Positions 45,405-55,300 of a stretch of 64,000 nucleotides of DNA are shown here, piece by piece. The stretch is from Streptomyces cyaneofuscatus (GTDB lineage Bacteria > Actinomycetota > Actinomycetes > Streptomycetales > Streptomycetaceae): assembly GCF_000718135.1 (NCBI RefSeq), contig NZ_JOEM01000015.1, positions 1 to 64,000 of the forward strand, given 5' to 3'. Each line of letters starts with the position of its first letter. Position 1 is the first letter of the stretch. The notes below the pieces were generated by a model, which searched no databases, was not told the DNA's origin, and worked only from the letters and a program-made list of their open reading frames with translations. The position numbers and the translations under genes were made by a program.

Positions 45405-48400
45405 TCAGCCTCGCGGCTTCTCGCGCATCTCGTACGTCGCGATGACGTCGTCGATCTTGATGTCGTTGAAGTTTCCGAGGTTGATACCGCCCTCGAAGCC
45501 TTCGCGGATCTCGGTGACGTCGTCCTTGAAGCGGCGCAGACCGGAGATGTTGAGGTTCTCCGCGATGACCTTGCCATCGCGCAGCAGGCGCGCCTTGGTG
45601 TTGCGCTTGACCTCGCCGGAGCGGACCAGCACACCGGCGATGTTGCCCAGCTTGGACGAGCGGAAGATCTCGCGGATCTCCGCCGTGCCGAGCTCGACCT
45701 CTTCGTACTCCGGCTTGAGCATGCCCTTGAGGGCCGCTTCGATCTCTTCGATCGCCTGGTAGATGACCGAGTAGTACCGGACGTCCACGCCTTCGCGCTC
45801 GGCCATCTGCTCGGCACGCCCTGCGGCGCGCACGTTGAAGCCGATCACGATGGCGTCGGAACCCGTCGCCAGGTTGATGTCCGACTCGGTGACCGCACCC
45901 ACACCGCGGTGCAGGACCCGGATGTCGACCTCTTCACCGACGTCGAGCTGGAGCAGCGAGGACTCGAGAGCCTCCACCGAACCGGACGCGTCGCCCTTGA
46001 TGATGAGGTTGAGCTCCTGGACCAGACCGGCCTTGAGCGCCTCGTCCAGGTTCTCCAGGGAGAACCGGACACCCTTGCGGGCGAAGTTGGCGTTGCGCTC
46101 ACGGGCGGCACGCTTCTCGGCGATCTGACGGGCCGTACGGTCCTCGTCGACGACCAGGAAGTTGTCGCCGGCGCCCGGGACGTTGGTGAGACCGAGGACC
46201 AGGACGGGGGTCGAGGGACCCGCTTCCTGCACGTTCTGACCGTTGTCGTCGAGCATGGCGCGGACTCGGCCGTAGGCGTCGCCCACGACCATCGTGTCAC
46301 CGATGCGCAGCGTTCCGCGCTGGACCAGGACGGTCGAGACGGCACCACGGCCGCGGTCGAGGTGGGACTCGATCGCAATACCCTGCGCGTCCTGCTCCGG
46401 GTTGGCCCGCAGGTCCAGCGAGGCGTCGGCGGTGAGGACGACGGCCTCCAGGAGCGCCTCGATGTTGAGGCCCTGCTTGGCGGAGATGTCGACGAACATG
46501 GTGTCGCCGCCGTACTCCTCGGCCACCAGACCGAACTCGGTGAGCTGACCGCGCACCTTGGTCGGGTCGGCACCCTCGACGTCGATCTTGTTGACCGCGA
46601 CCACGATCGGCACCTCGGCCGCCTTGGCGTGGTTCAGCGCCTCGATCGTCTGGGGCATCACACCGTCGTTGGCCGCCACCACGAGGATCGCGATGTCGGT
46701 CGACTTCGCACCACGTGCACGCATGGCGGTGAACGCCTCGTGACCCGGGGTGTCGATGAAGGTGATCTTGCGGTCCTCACCGTTGACCTCGGAGGAGACC
46801 TGGTACGCACCGATGTGCTGCGTGATGCCGCCGGCCTCGCCCGCGACGACGTTCGTCTTGCGGATCGCGTCCAGCAGTCGGGTCTTACCGTGGTCGACGT
46901 GACCCATGACGGTCACGACCGGCGGACGGGAGACCAGGGCCTCTTCGCCGCCCTCGTCCTCGCCGAACTCGATGTCGAAGGACTCGAGCAGCTCGCGGTC
47001 CTCCTCCTCGGGGCTGACGATCTCCAGGACGTAGTTCATCTCGTCCGCGAGAAGCCGGAGCGTCTCGTCGGAGACGGACTGCGTCGCCGTGACCATCTCG
47101 CCGAGGTTCATCATCACGGCGACGAGCGACGCCGGGTTGGCGTTGATCTTCTCCGCGAAGTCGGTGAGCGAGGCACCGCGCGACAGCCGGACAGCCTGTC
47201 CGTTGCCGCGAGGCAGCATGACGCCGCCGACGGACGGGGCCTGCATGGCCTCGTACTCCTGGCGCCTCTGCCGCTTCGACTTACGGCCACGACGCGCCGG
47301 ACCGCCGGGACGGCCGAACGCACCCTGCGTGCCGCCACGGCCACCGGGACCACCCGGACGACCGCCGAAGCCGGGACGGCCGCCGAAGCCGCCGCCACCA
47401 CCGGGACGACCGGCACCGCCGCCGCCACCACCGGGACCGGCCGGACGGCCTGCGAAGCCGCCGCCACCGCCACCGCCGGGACGACCGGCGAAGCCGCCGC
47501 CGCCACCGGGACGACCGGCACCGCCGCCACCGGGGCGACCGCCACCGGCACCGGGACCACGGCCACCGCCGGGGCCGCCACCGGGACGCGGGCCGGCAGC
47601 GGGACGCTGCGGCATCATGCCCGGGTTCGGCCGGTTACCGGCGGGACCGCCGCCGGGACGCGGGGCCTGCGGGCGGGGCATGCCGCCCGGAGTGGGACGG
47701 GCACCGCCCTGACCCTGACCGCCCTGGGGGCGCGGGGCGCCGCCGGGGCCGCCCTGGGGACGCGGGGCGCCGGGGCGCTCCGAGCCGCCACCGGGGCGCG
47801 GGGCACCGCCGGGACGGGGCGCCGAGGGGCGCGCCATGCCGGTGGAACCGCCGGAGGTGAAGGGGTTGTTGCCCGGACGGGGACCGGCCGGACGGGCGCC
47901 GCCGGGGCGCGGTGCGCCCTGGCCGGCGGGACGTGCGGGGCGGTCTCCGCCACGCTCGCCGCCACGGCCGCCGTCACGCTGGCCACCGTCGCGGGCGCCA
48001 CCGTCACGCTGACCGCCGGCCGGAGCCGGACGGGCAGGGCCACCGGCAGGACGCGGTCCCGGGGAGGCCGCGGGACGCGGGGCCTGGGGCTGCTGGGGGG
48101 CGGCCGGCTGGGCCGGAGCCGGTGCCGAGAACTCGGCGGCCGGGACCGGGGTCACCGGGGCCGCCTTCGGCGCGGGCTTCGGGCCCGGACGGGGGCCCGC
48201 CGACGGCGCGGAAGGCGCCGCGGGGGTGCTGGTCTCCGGGGCCTCGGCAGCGGCCGGCTTGGCAGCCGGTACGCCGGGCTTCGGGGCAGCGGGACGTGCC
48301 GCAGCGGCCGGGGAGGGCGCTGCGGGCTTCGCGGGCGTCGCCTTGCGGGGCGCGCCAGGCTTGGCAGCGGACTTGCCGGCGTTGCCGCCGGGCCCCTGCA

Positions 48401-48548
48401 GTGCGTCGGTCAACTTACGTACAACCGGCGCCTCGATCGTCGAGGACGCCGAACGGACGAATTCACCGAGTTCTTGGAGCTTGGCCATGACGACCTTGCT
48501 CTCGACGCCGAACTCCTTGGCGAGTTCGTATACCCGGACCTTAGCCAC
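45405..48548 (-). CDS. infB: translation initiation factor IF-2
   Basis: GTPase that places initiator tRNA on the ribosome. The 1,047-residue protein is long for the family because residues from about 60 to 430 are an Ala/Pro- then Gly/Arg/Pro-rich low-complexity region. The N-terminal helix [17 protein letters not shown] is typical. The G domain shows GHVDHGKT near residue 550, DTPGHE and NKID, followed by the IF-2 C-domains ([11 protein letters not shown] region). The GTG start is preceded by AAAGGAG. It follows ylxR and is followed by two hairpins. Confidence 0.97.
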   Translation of the reverse strand: MAKVRVYELAKEFGVESKVVMAKLQELGEFVRSASSTIEAPVVRKLTDALQGPGGNAGKSAAKPGAPRKATPAKPAAPSPAAAARPAAPKPGVPAAKPAAAEAPETSTPAAPSAPSAGPRPGPKPAPKAAPVTPVPAAEFSAPAPAQPAAPQQPQAPRPAASPGPRPAGGPARPAPAGGQRDGGARDGGQRDGGRGGERGGDRPARPAGQGAPRPGGARPAGPRPGNNPFTSGGSTGMARPSAPRPGGAPRPGGGSERPGAPRPQGGPGGAPRPQGGQGQGGARPTPGGMPRPQAPRPGGGPAGNRPNPGMMPQRPAAGPRPGGGPGGGRGPGAGGGRPGGGGAGRPGGGGGFAGRPGGGGGGGFAGRPAGPGGGGGGAGRPGGGGGFGGRPGFGGRPGGPGGRGGTQGAFGRPGGPARRGRKSKRQRRQEYEAMQAPSVGGVMLPRGNGQAVRLSRGASLTDFAEKINANPASLVAVMMNLGEMVTATQSVSDETLRLLADEMNYVLEIVSPEEEDRELLESFDIEFGEDEGGEEALVSRPPVVTVMGHVDHGKTRLLDAIRKTNVVAGEAGGITQHIGAYQVSSEVNGEDRKITFIDTPGHEAFTAMRARGAKSTDIAILVVAANDGVMPQTIEALNHAKAAEVPIVVAVNKIDVEGADPTKVRGQLTEFGLVAEEYGGDTMFVDISAKQGLNIEALLEAVVLTADASLDLRANPEQDAQGIAIESHLDRGRGAVSTVLVQRGTLRIGDTMVVGDAYGRVRAMLDDNGQNVQEAGPSTPVLVLGLTNVPGAGDNFLVVDEDRTARQIAEKRAARERNANFARKGVRFSLENLDEALKAGLVQELNLIIKGDASGSVEALESSLLQLDVGEEVDIRVLHRGVGAVTESDINLATGSDAIVIGFNVRAAGRAEQMAEREGVDVRYYSVIYQAIEEIEAALKGMLKPEYEEVELGTAEIREIFRSSKLGNIAGVLVRSGEVKRNTKARLLRDGKVIAENLNISGLRRFKDDVTEIREGFEGGINLGNFNDIKIDDVIATYEMREKPRG

Positions 48549-48700
48549 TTCGCTCCTTTTAGGTCCGGGTTACCGCCGGACCGTCGCTACTTCATGGGCG
48601 TACTCATCGCGTACTCATCGAGTGCTCATCGCAATCTCGACCTACTTCCAACTCGCGAGGTACCTGACCGCACGGGGACCCGTGCCGTTCACGTTCTTTC

Positions 48701-48979
48701 TTACGGTGTCACCCGCTCGACGAACCGCGTGAGTGCCGCGGTGTCGAACGGCCCCTTGGCCTTGAAGGCCCTGGGGAACGCCCGGCGGCGAACCGCCAGG
48801 TCGAGACAGACAGAGGTGGGGTGCACATAAGCACCCCGGCCGGGCAGCGTACCGCGTGGATCAGGGGCGCAGGCGCCCTCGTCCACCACGATGCGCAGCA
48901 GCTCGCTCTTGGCCGCTCGCTCCCGGCATCCCACACAGGTTCGCTCGGGGCAAGCGCGGGCTTGCGTCCGGCCAGACAC
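48701..48979 (-). CDS. ylxR: YlxR-family (DUF448) RNA-binding protein
   Basis: A 92-residue basic protein with the family motif TCVGCRE near residue 15, LLRIV, then PGRGAYVHP and CLDLAVRRRAFPRAF. YlxR-like proteins are encoded between nusA and infB in most Gram-positive bacteria and bind nucleic acid; in Bacillus YlxR has been linked to RNase P and transcription control. It lies 113 bp downstream of nusA and 152 bp upstream of infB. Confidence 0.93.
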   Translation of the reverse strand: MSGRTQARACPERTCVGCRERAAKSELLRIVVDEGACAPDPRGTLPGRGAYVHPTSVCLDLAVRRRAFPRAFKAKGPFDTAALTRFVERVTP

Positions 48980-49092
48980 GTTTAAGTCTACCTCCCCGCA
49001 CCGACCTCACCCCTTTGGGGCAAAAATCGAACGGATGTTGTCGTGATCTCAGCGGCGTACGGCCAAGATCTATTCCCTGGAGCGGCTCCGGG

Positions 49093-50133
49093 TCAACGCC
49101 TTTCCGAGCGCTCCCGGGCCCGCTCGGCCCGCTCGCGGTCGGCGTTCTCGCGCTCCTCGTCCGTCTCGGTGTCGGGACGGATGTCGATGCGCCAGCCGGT
49201 GAGGCGGGCGGCGAGGCGGGCGTTCTGGCCCTCCTTGCCGATCGCCAGCGAGAGCTGGTAGTCCGGCACGGTGACGCGGGCGGAGCGGGCGCCGAGGTCG
49301 ACGACCTCGACCTTGCTCACCCGGGCGGGCGAGAGCGCGTTGGCGACCATCTCGGCCGGGTCGTCCGACCAGTCCACGATGTCGATCTTCTCGCCGTGCA
49401 GCTCGGCCATGACATTGCGCACACGGCTGCCCATCGGGCCGATGCAGGCGCCCTTGGGGTTCAGGCCGGCGCGGGTGGAGCGCACGGCGATCTTGGTGCG
49501 GTGACCGGCCTCGCGGGCGATGGCCTCGATGACCACGGAGCCGTCCGCGATCTCGGGGACCTCCAGCGCGAAGAGCTTCTTCACCAGGTTCGGGTGGGTG
49601 CGCGAGAGCGTCACCGACGGGCCGCGGACGCCCTTGGCGACCCGGACGACATACGTACGCAGGCGCAGGCCGTGGGTGTACTCCTCGCCCGGGACCTGCT
49701 CCTGCACCGGAAGGATGGCTTCGAGCTTGCCGATGTCGACCAGGACGTTCTTGGGGTCCTTGCCCTGCTGGACGAGGCCCGTGACGACATCCCCCTCGTG
49801 GCCGGCGTACTCCCCGAAGGTCTTGTCGTCCTCGGCGTCGCGGAGCCGCTGCAGGATGACCTGCTTGGCGGTGGTCGCGGCGATCCGGCCGAACCCGGAG
49901 GGGGTGTCGTCGAACTCCTTGGGCTCCTGGCCCTCCTCGAGGTCGGCCGGGTCCTCCTTGGCCCACACGGTGACGTGGCCGTTCTCGTCGAGCTTCACGC
50001 GCGCCCGGCGGTGGCTGCCGTCGGTGCGGTGGTAGGCGATGAGGAGCGCCGACTCGATCGCCGCGACGAGCACGTCGAAGGGGATCTCCTTGTCCTGCGC
50101 CAAGCCCTTCAGAAGCTTCACATCGATGTCCAC
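49093..50133 (-). CDS. nusA: transcription termination/antitermination factor NusA
   Basis: RNA polymerase elongation factor. The 346-residue protein has an N-terminal polymerase-binding domain, an S1 domain ([24 protein letters not shown]), and KH1/KH2 ([47 protein letters not shown]). It lacks the C-terminal acidic repeats of the E. coli protein, as is normal for actinobacteria. The C-terminus is a charged Glu/Arg-rich helix. The GTG at 50133 lies 2 bp after the rimP stop, so the two are co-translated. Confidence 0.96.
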   Translation of the reverse strand: MDIDVKLLKGLAQDKEIPFDVLVAAIESALLIAYHRTDGSHRRARVKLDENGHVTVWAKEDPADLEEGQEPKEFDDTPSGFGRIAATTAKQVILQRLRDAEDDKTFGEYAGHEGDVVTGLVQQGKDPKNVLVDIGKLEAILPVQEQVPGEEYTHGLRLRTYVVRVAKGVRGPSVTLSRTHPNLVKKLFALEVPEIADGSVVIEAIAREAGHRTKIAVRSTRAGLNPKGACIGPMGSRVRNVMAELHGEKIDIVDWSDDPAEMVANALSPARVSKVEVVDLGARSARVTVPDYQLSLAIGKEGQNARLAARLTGWRIDIRPDTETDEERENADRERAERARERSERR

Positions 50134-50135
50134 GG

Positions 50136-50639
50136 CTACGCCTCCTCTTCCTTCTTGTCCTTGCGGTTGAATTCGATCTCCACGCGCGCCTTGGCGATCT
50201 CGTCGAAGGCGAGGCGGCGGGACGTGGGCTTGCGGCCCTTGACGCCGGGCACTTCGAGGTCCAGCCCGTCCTCGTCGACGGCGAGGATGCGGGCGACCAG
50301 CTCACCGGAGCCGTCGGCGGCAAGGTGGAAGCGGGCCAGCCGGCCGGTGGCGCGTACGTAGTGGCGGGGCTCGGAGAGCGGACGCTCGGCCCCCGGGGAG
50401 CTGACTTCGAGGACGTACTCGCCCTCGCCCATCACGTCGGTCTCGTCCAGCTTCTCGGAGATCGCGCGGCTCAGCTCCGCGCAGGTGTCCAGCTCCACGC
50501 CCTCGTCGGAGTCCACGATGACCCGCAGCACTCCACGTCGGCCGGCCCGGGACACCTCGATCTCCTCGAGGTCCAGCTGCTGCGCGCTGACGAGCGGTTC
50601 CAGCAACCCGCGCAGCCTCTCGCTCTGGGTGGTGCTCAT
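50136..50639 (-). CDS. rimP: ribosome maturation factor RimP
   Basis: Needed for 30S subunit maturation. The 167-residue protein has [21 protein letters not shown] at the start, [27 protein letters not shown], and [14 protein letters not shown], all RimP hallmarks. The ATG at 50639 has GAGGAG at good spacing; the in-frame extension to 50741 is not supported. First gene of the leftward operon and divergent from the lipoprotein gene, so the 176-bp spacer should hold the operon promoter. Confidence 0.95.
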   Translation of the reverse strand: MSTTQSERLRGLLEPLVSAQQLDLEEIEVSRAGRRGVLRVIVDSDEGVELDTCAELSRAISEKLDETDVMGEGEYVLEVSSPGAERPLSEPRHYVRATGRLARFHLAADGSGELVARILAVDEDGLDLEVPGVKGRKPTSRRLAFDEIAKARVEIEFNRKDKKEEEA

Positions 50640-50815
50640 CCGGGTGACTCCTCGGCCGCGTGTGCTGTTGTGGGGATCGTCGTGTGTCAGGTCAAAGGGT
50701 ATCCGGTCGCCAGGGGTGTTGCCGTCCGCCTGCCTTGTCACCGCGGGTACGCTCGCCTGCGGTGATCACTTCAGGACAGATCCTGTCAGGATCGGTCCCG
50801 GCCCGAAGGAGAAAC

Positions 50816-51334
50816 GTGCGGCGCACGGGGACGACCCGCAGGGGGGCGCTCACCGCGACGGGGGCTCTCGCACTGGGTGCGGTGCTGACCGGCTGCGGGG
50901 ACGACGACAAGAGCCAGGGCCGGAACGGGCCCGTCCGCACCGAGGCCGAGGCGGTCCGGGTGGAGAAGGCCCTGCGGACGGCGGCGGCGCGCACCGCCGC
51001 CCTGACGCTCGCCCACTACGACTTGGCCGCCGAGGCCCATCCGGCGCTCGCGGAGGGCCTGGCGCCCCTGCGGACCGCCGTACGGGAGCACGCCAAGGCC
51101 CTGTCGGCGGGTGCCCGGAAGGCCGCGGCCCCGCCCGCACCCGGTCCCGTGTCAGCCGACGCGCGGGCCGCGGTGAAAGAGCTGGCCGCCGCCGAGCGCC
51201 GCCGGGCCGACTACCACGCCGAGGCCCTGCTCACCGCGGAACCGGAGCTGGCGCGGCTGCTGGCCTCGGTGGCCGCGGCCGCTGCGGTCCACGCGTACCT
51301 GCTGACCGAGCTGGCCAAGGAGACCGCGTCATGA
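50816..51334 (+). CDS. lipoprotein, helical, unknown function
   Basis: A 172-residue exported lipoprotein with a basic N-terminus (RRTGTTRRG), a hydrophobic core and lipobox LTGC giving the acylated Cys at about 27. The mature part is alpha-helical with several His residues (LTLAHYDLAAEAHPALAEG, ADYHAEALL), reminiscent of ferritin-like bundles. The GTG at 50816 has AAGGAG upstream. Its stop overlaps the start of the DUF4439 gene (ATGA), so the two products probably act together. No function is assigned. Confidence 0.85.
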   Translation: MRRTGTTRRGALTATGALALGAVLTGCGDDDKSQGRNGPVRTEAEAVRVEKALRTAAARTAALTLAHYDLAAEAHPALAEGLAPLRTAVREHAKALSAGARKAAAPPAPGPVSADARAAVKELAAAERRRADYHAEALLTAEPELARLLASVAAAAAVHAYLLTELAKETAS

Positions 51335-51840
51335 CCCTTCCCGCCGAGGACGAAGCCTCCTCCCCCGCCCTCACCGCCACGCAGACCGCGCTGGCCGCCG
51401 AACACGCGGCCGTCTACGGGTACGGGGTGCTCGGCGGCCGGATCACCGGGAAGCGGCGCACCGAGGCGAGCGCGGCGTACGACGGGCACCGCGCGCGCCG
51501 GGACGCGCTGATGCGCACCGTGCGTGACCTGGGCGGTGCGCCGGTCGCCGCCGACGCCGCGTACGCTCTCCCCTTCGCAGTTACCGACACCGCGTCGGCA
51601 CTGCGCCTCGCCGCCGTCCTGGAGGACCGGGTGGCGGGCGTGTACTCCGATCTCGTACGGGCCACCGAAGGGCCCGCGCGCGCCGACGCGGCGGGCGCAC
51701 TGCGGGAGGCGGCCGTGCGGGCGGCCCGCTGGCGGGGCGGCAACGTAGCCTTTCCGGGGCTCGCCGAGCGGGCTCCGGGCGCCGGTCCGGCCGAGAAGAC
51801 GGGTCCGGTGGAGGCCGCGGGAGCCGACGGCACGGCCTGA
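51331..51840 (+). CDS. ferritin-like DUF4439 protein
   Basis: A 169-residue soluble helical protein of the DUF4439 ferritin-like type (TALAAEHAAVYGYGVLGGRI at the first helix; HRARRDALMRTVRDLGGAPV; AAVLEDRVAGVYSDLVRATEG). Only some of the Glu/His ligands expected for a di-iron site are visible, so metal binding is uncertain. It is coupled by ATGA to the lipoprotein gene and followed 28 bp later by the phosphotransferase-fold gene. Confidence 0.88.
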   Translation: MTLPAEDEASSPALTATQTALAAEHAAVYGYGVLGGRITGKRRTEASAAYDGHRARRDALMRTVRDLGGAPVAADAAYALPFAVTDTASALRLAAVLEDRVAGVYSDLVRATEGPARADAAGALREAAVRAARWRGGNVAFPGLAERAPGAGPAEKTGPVEAAGADGTA

Positions 51841-51868
51841 CGAAGGACGGAAAGGGAACAACGGACGT

Positions 51869-52786
51869 ATGGGTTTCGAACCGCCGCAGCGCCTGGTGCG
51901 CGCGCTCGGCGAGATGTACGGGGACGGTGCGGCGGCCGAGTGGCTGGACCGCCTCCCCACGCTCACCGAACAGGCGATCGAGGCCGCCGGGCCGGACCTC
52001 ACCGTGGAGCGGGTGGCCGCCCCCGGCGGGCGCAGCGCCCTGGTGCTCCTGGTCCGGCAGGCCGACGGGACCCCGGCCGCGCTGAAGATCGCCCCGCCGC
52101 GCGCCGAACCGGAGCACGAGCGGGCGGCGCTGGCGCACTGGAACGGCTGGGGCGCGGTGAAGCTGCTGGACGCCCCGGAGACCGACGCGTCCGGGGCGCT
52201 GCTGCTGGAGCGGCTGCACCATGAGGTGTCGCTGCGTTCGCTGCCGGAGGCCAAGGCGTTCCTGGAGGCGGCGGGTACGGTCCGGCGGCTCTGGGTGGAG
52301 CCGCCCGCCGGGCACCCCTTCGAGACCGTGGCCGAGCGGACGGGGCGGCAGACGGAGGGCATGCGGGCGGCGGCCGAGGCCGACCCGGAGCTGGCCCCGC
52401 TGGTGGACGCGGCCCTCGCGGCCCGTACGGAACTGGTCGAGGGCTCCCCCGAACTCCTCCTCCTGCACGGCAACTTCCGGCAGAGCAAGGTGCTCTCCGG
52501 CGAACGCGCGCCCTGGCTGACGGTGGGTCCGGAGCCGCTGGTGGGCGAACGCGCCTACGACCTGGCGCGGCTGGTGCGGGACCGGGTGGAGGATCTGATC
52601 GCCTCGCCGGGCGGCCCGGTGACGGCGCGGCGGCGGGTCAAGAGGCTGGCGGAGTCGCTGGAGGTGGACCAGGCGCGGCTGCACGGCTGGACGCTGTTCC
52701 GGGCGGTCGAGTCGGGGACCCGTGCGCTGGCCGAGGGGCGGCGGCAGATGGGCGAGGTCAACCTGGAGTTCGCGGGCTGGCTGTAG
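51869..52786 (+). CDS. aminoglycoside-phosphotransferase-fold protein with degenerate active site
   Basis: A 305-residue homologue of the APH(6)/hydroxyurea-kinase group (VERVAAPGGRSALVLLVRQADGT; ALKIAPP; LLLERL; LVGERAYDLARLV). The catalytic loop, normally HGDLHxGN, reads HGNFRQSK, so both the catalytic Asp and the metal-binding Asn are replaced. The following metal Asp of an IDPKPLVG-type motif is Gly in VGPEPLVG. It is therefore probably a pseudokinase. The ATG at 51869 follows GAAAGGGA. Last gene of a rightward operon that ends at a strong hairpin shared with proS. Confidence 0.88.
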   Translation: MGFEPPQRLVRALGEMYGDGAAAEWLDRLPTLTEQAIEAAGPDLTVERVAAPGGRSALVLLVRQADGTPAALKIAPPRAEPEHERAALAHWNGWGAVKLLDAPETDASGALLLERLHHEVSLRSLPEAKAFLEAAGTVRRLWVEPPAGHPFETVAERTGRQTEGMRAAAEADPELAPLVDAALAARTELVEGSPELLLLHGNFRQSKVLSGERAPWLTVGPEPLVGERAYDLARLVRDRVEDLIASPGGPVTARRRVKRLAESLEVDQARLHGWTLFRAVESGTRALAEGRRQMGEVNLEFAGWL

Positions 52787-52797
52787 ACCGTACCCGG

Positions 52798-52846
52798 CGT
52801 ACGAGGAGGGCCCCCGCACACGGTGTGCGGGGGCCCTCCTCGTACG
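52798..52846. terminator. bidirectional terminator between the pseudokinase gene and proS
   Basis: A perfect 23-bp inverted repeat (CGTACGAGGAGGGCCCCCGC... and its complement) with a 3-nt loop, the strongest hairpin in the window, lies between convergent genes. Confidence 0.92.
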
Positions 52847-52862
52847 TACGCGATCTACGCGA

Positions 52863-54566
52863 TCAGCCCAGGTCGGCCGTGAGGCGGGCGATCGCCTCGT
52901 CGACCGTCAGCTCCTCGCGCTCGCCGGTGCGGCGGTCCTTGAGCTCCAGGACGCCGTCGGCGGAGCGGCGGCCGGCGACCAGGATCTTGGGCACGCCGAT
53001 CAGCTCGGAGTCGGTGAACTTCACACCGGGCGAGACGCCGGGGCGGTCGTCGACCAGGACGCGCAGGCCCGCCGCGTTGAGCTTCTCCGAGACGTCGAGG
53101 GCCAGCTCCGTCTGGAGGGCCTTGCCCGCGGCGACGACGTGGACGTCGGCCGGGGCGACCTCGCGGGGCCAGCACAGGCCCTTGTCGTCGGCGGTCTGCT
53201 CGGTGAGCGCGGCCACCGCGCGGGAGACGCCGATGCCGTACGAGCCCATCGTGACGCGGACCGGCTTGCCCTGCTGGCCCAGCACGTCGAGCTGGAAGGT
53301 GTCGGCGTACTTGCGGCCGAGCTGGAAGATGTGGCCGATCTCGATGGCGCGGTCCAGGGTGAGGCCGGTACCGCACTTGGGGCAGGGGTCGCCCTCCTCG
53401 ACCACGACGACGTCGAGGTACTGGTCGACCTCGAAGTCACGGCCCGCGACGACGTTCTTGGCGTGCTTGCCGTCCTTGTTGGCGCCGGTGATCCAGGCGG
53501 TGCCGGGGGCGACGCGGGGGTCGGCGAGGTAGCGGACCTTCTCCAGGCCCTGGGGGCCGACGTAGCCGCGTACGAGATCGTCACGGCCGACGAAGTCCTC
53601 GGCGGTGACCAGCTCGACGACGGCGGGCGCCAGGTGCTCGCCGAGCTTGCCGAGGTCGACCTCTCGGTGACCGGGGACGCCGACGGCGACGATCTCGCCG
53701 TCCACCTTGACCAGCAGGTTCTTCAGGGTGGCCGAGGCGGGGACGCCCAGGTGCGCGGCGAGGGTCTCGATGGTCGGGGTGTCGGGGGTGTCCAGCTCCT
53801 CGACCGCGCCGTGCGCCGAGCCGTCGACCGGGGCGAGCGCGAAGGTCACGGCCTCGGTGTTGGCGGCGTAGTCGCAGTTCGGGCAGTCCGCGAAGGTGTC
53901 CTCACCGGCGGCGGCGGGCGCCAGGAACTCCTCGGAGGCCGAGCCGCCCATCGCGCCGGAGACGGCGGAGACGATGCGGTGGTCGAGGCCGAGGCGCTCG
54001 AAGATCTTGATGTACGCGGCCCGGTGCAGCGCGTAGGAGTGCGCGAGGCCCTCGTCGGTGGTGTCGAAGCTGTACGAGTCCTTCATCTGGAACTCGCGGC
54101 CGCGGAGCACACCGGAGCGGGGGCGCGCCTCGTCGCGGTACTTCGTCTGGATCTGGTAGAGCATCACCGGCAGGTCCTTGTAGGACGTGCACTGGTCCTT
54201 GACGGTCTGGGTGAAGATCTCCTCGTGGGTCGGGCCGAGGAGGTAGTCGCCGCCCTTGCGGTCCTGGAGGCGGAAGAGCAGGTCGCCGTACTCCTCCCAG
54301 CGGCCGGACGCCTCGTAGGGCTCCTTGGGCAGCAGGGCGGGGAGCAGGACCTCCTGGGCGCCGATGGCGTCCATCTCCTCGCGCACGACGTTGGAGATGT
54401 TGTCCAGGACCTTCTTGCCGAGCGGCAGCCAGGACCAGATGCCGGCCGCGTTGCGGCGCACGTACCCGGCGCGGACCAGCAGCTTGTGGCTGAGCGTCTC
54501 GGCGTCCGCCGGGTCGTCGCGCAGTGTCTTGATCATCAATCGGGACATGCGCTGGACCTGGGCCAT
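52863..54566 (-). CDS. proS: prolyl-tRNA synthetase
   Basis: Class II synthetase charging tRNA-Pro. The 567-residue bacterial-type enzyme has motif 2 [19 protein letters not shown], an inserted editing domain (about residues 225-385; [24 protein letters not shown] region), motif 3 [13 protein letters not shown], and the C-terminal anticodon-binding domain (DVHVVAAGK... LRVLVDDRP). Normal length. The ATG at 54566 opens [20 protein letters not shown]. No T-box-like leader is evident. Confidence 0.97.
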   Translation of the reverse strand: MAQVQRMSRLMIKTLRDDPADAETLSHKLLVRAGYVRRNAAGIWSWLPLGKKVLDNISNVVREEMDAIGAQEVLLPALLPKEPYEASGRWEEYGDLLFRLQDRKGGDYLLGPTHEEIFTQTVKDQCTSYKDLPVMLYQIQTKYRDEARPRSGVLRGREFQMKDSYSFDTTDEGLAHSYALHRAAYIKIFERLGLDHRIVSAVSGAMGGSASEEFLAPAAAGEDTFADCPNCDYAANTEAVTFALAPVDGSAHGAVEELDTPDTPTIETLAAHLGVPASATLKNLLVKVDGEIVAVGVPGHREVDLGKLGEHLAPAVVELVTAEDFVGRDDLVRGYVGPQGLEKVRYLADPRVAPGTAWITGANKDGKHAKNVVAGRDFEVDQYLDVVVVEEGDPCPKCGTGLTLDRAIEIGHIFQLGRKYADTFQLDVLGQQGKPVRVTMGSYGIGVSRAVAALTEQTADDKGLCWPREVAPADVHVVAAGKALQTELALDVSEKLNAAGLRVLVDDRPGVSPGVKFTDSELIGVPKILVAGRRSADGVLELKDRRTGEREELTVDEAIARLTADLG

Positions 54567-54635
54567 GATGAACTCCTGCTCGCAAGGGTGGTGAGCCCGA
54601 GGTTAGCCGGGGGGTGCGGGCAGGCGGAAATCCAT

Positions 54636-55211
54636 TCAGCCCTGGGGCCTCTGGAGCGGAAGAGGCGCACCCATGACCGCGTACGGCAGCGGGGCGCTGG
54701 GGAAGACCACCTGGCGGGCCAGGTCGCGGTAGCCGAGCGCGCGGTAGAGGGCGCGGGCGGGGCTGTCCCGGTCGATCGCGGAGAGGATCGAGCGGGGGTG
54801 CGGGACGGCGTCGGTGATGCCGGTGATCAGGGTGCGGCCGATGCCGTGCTGCTGGTGGTCGGGGTGGACGTGGAGCTCGGTGATGACGAAGGAGTCGTCG
54901 AGCCAGCCGTCGGAGCCGGTGGCCCGGAGGTAGGGCTCGACGACGGTGGACCACCAGTGGGCGCGGTCGTTGGGCAGCCCGTAGACGAAGCCGACGAGCC
55001 GCCCGTCGGGGGTGAGGGCGCCGAGCGCGCGGGCCTCGGGGTGGTCGAGGTGGCGCAGGACGATGTGGCGGCGTACGTCGATCTCGTCCTGGCTGAGTCC
55101 GAAGGCCGCCGCCTGGACGTGGAGGGCTTCGTCGACGCGTGTGGCCAGGTCGATGGGGCCGACCTCGATGCCGGGGTGCGCGGGGCCGTTCCCGGTGACT
55201 GCTGGTGCCAT
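54636..55211 (-). CDS. GNAT-family N-acetyltransferase
   Basis: A 191-residue protein with the acetyl-CoA-binding core ITELHVHPDHQQHGIGRTLI (motif A, Q/RxxGxG/A) and a C-terminal DSPARALYRALGYRDLAR motif. The N-terminal region has LVGFVYGLPNDRAHWWS, suggesting a substrate pocket. The acceptor is unknown. It lies 69 bp upstream of proS on the same strand. Confidence 0.9.
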   Translation of the reverse strand: MAPAVTGNGPAHPGIEVGPIDLATRVDEALHVQAAAFGLSQDEIDVRRHIVLRHLDHPEARALGALTPDGRLVGFVYGLPNDRAHWWSTVVEPYLRATGSDGWLDDSFVITELHVHPDHQQHGIGRTLITGITDAVPHPRSILSAIDRDSPARALYRALGYRDLARQVVFPSAPLPYAVMGAPLPLQRPQG

Positions 55212-55300
55212 GCGCGAACCCTACTGGCCGGGGTGGGCGGGCCGGTACGGGCGGGAGGCCGGGAAGCCACCTCCGTAGAGGAAGCTCTCCGTACGGGGTT

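Noticed and set aside
44931..48830. 1,299-codon rightward frame opposite infB
   Set aside because: Shadow of IF-2; Thr/Ala/Gly runs mirror the IF-2 low-complexity region.
54567..54635. T-box or leader peptide upstream of proS
   Set aside because: No T-box core sequence, specifier-like stem or proline-rich leader was found in the short spacer.
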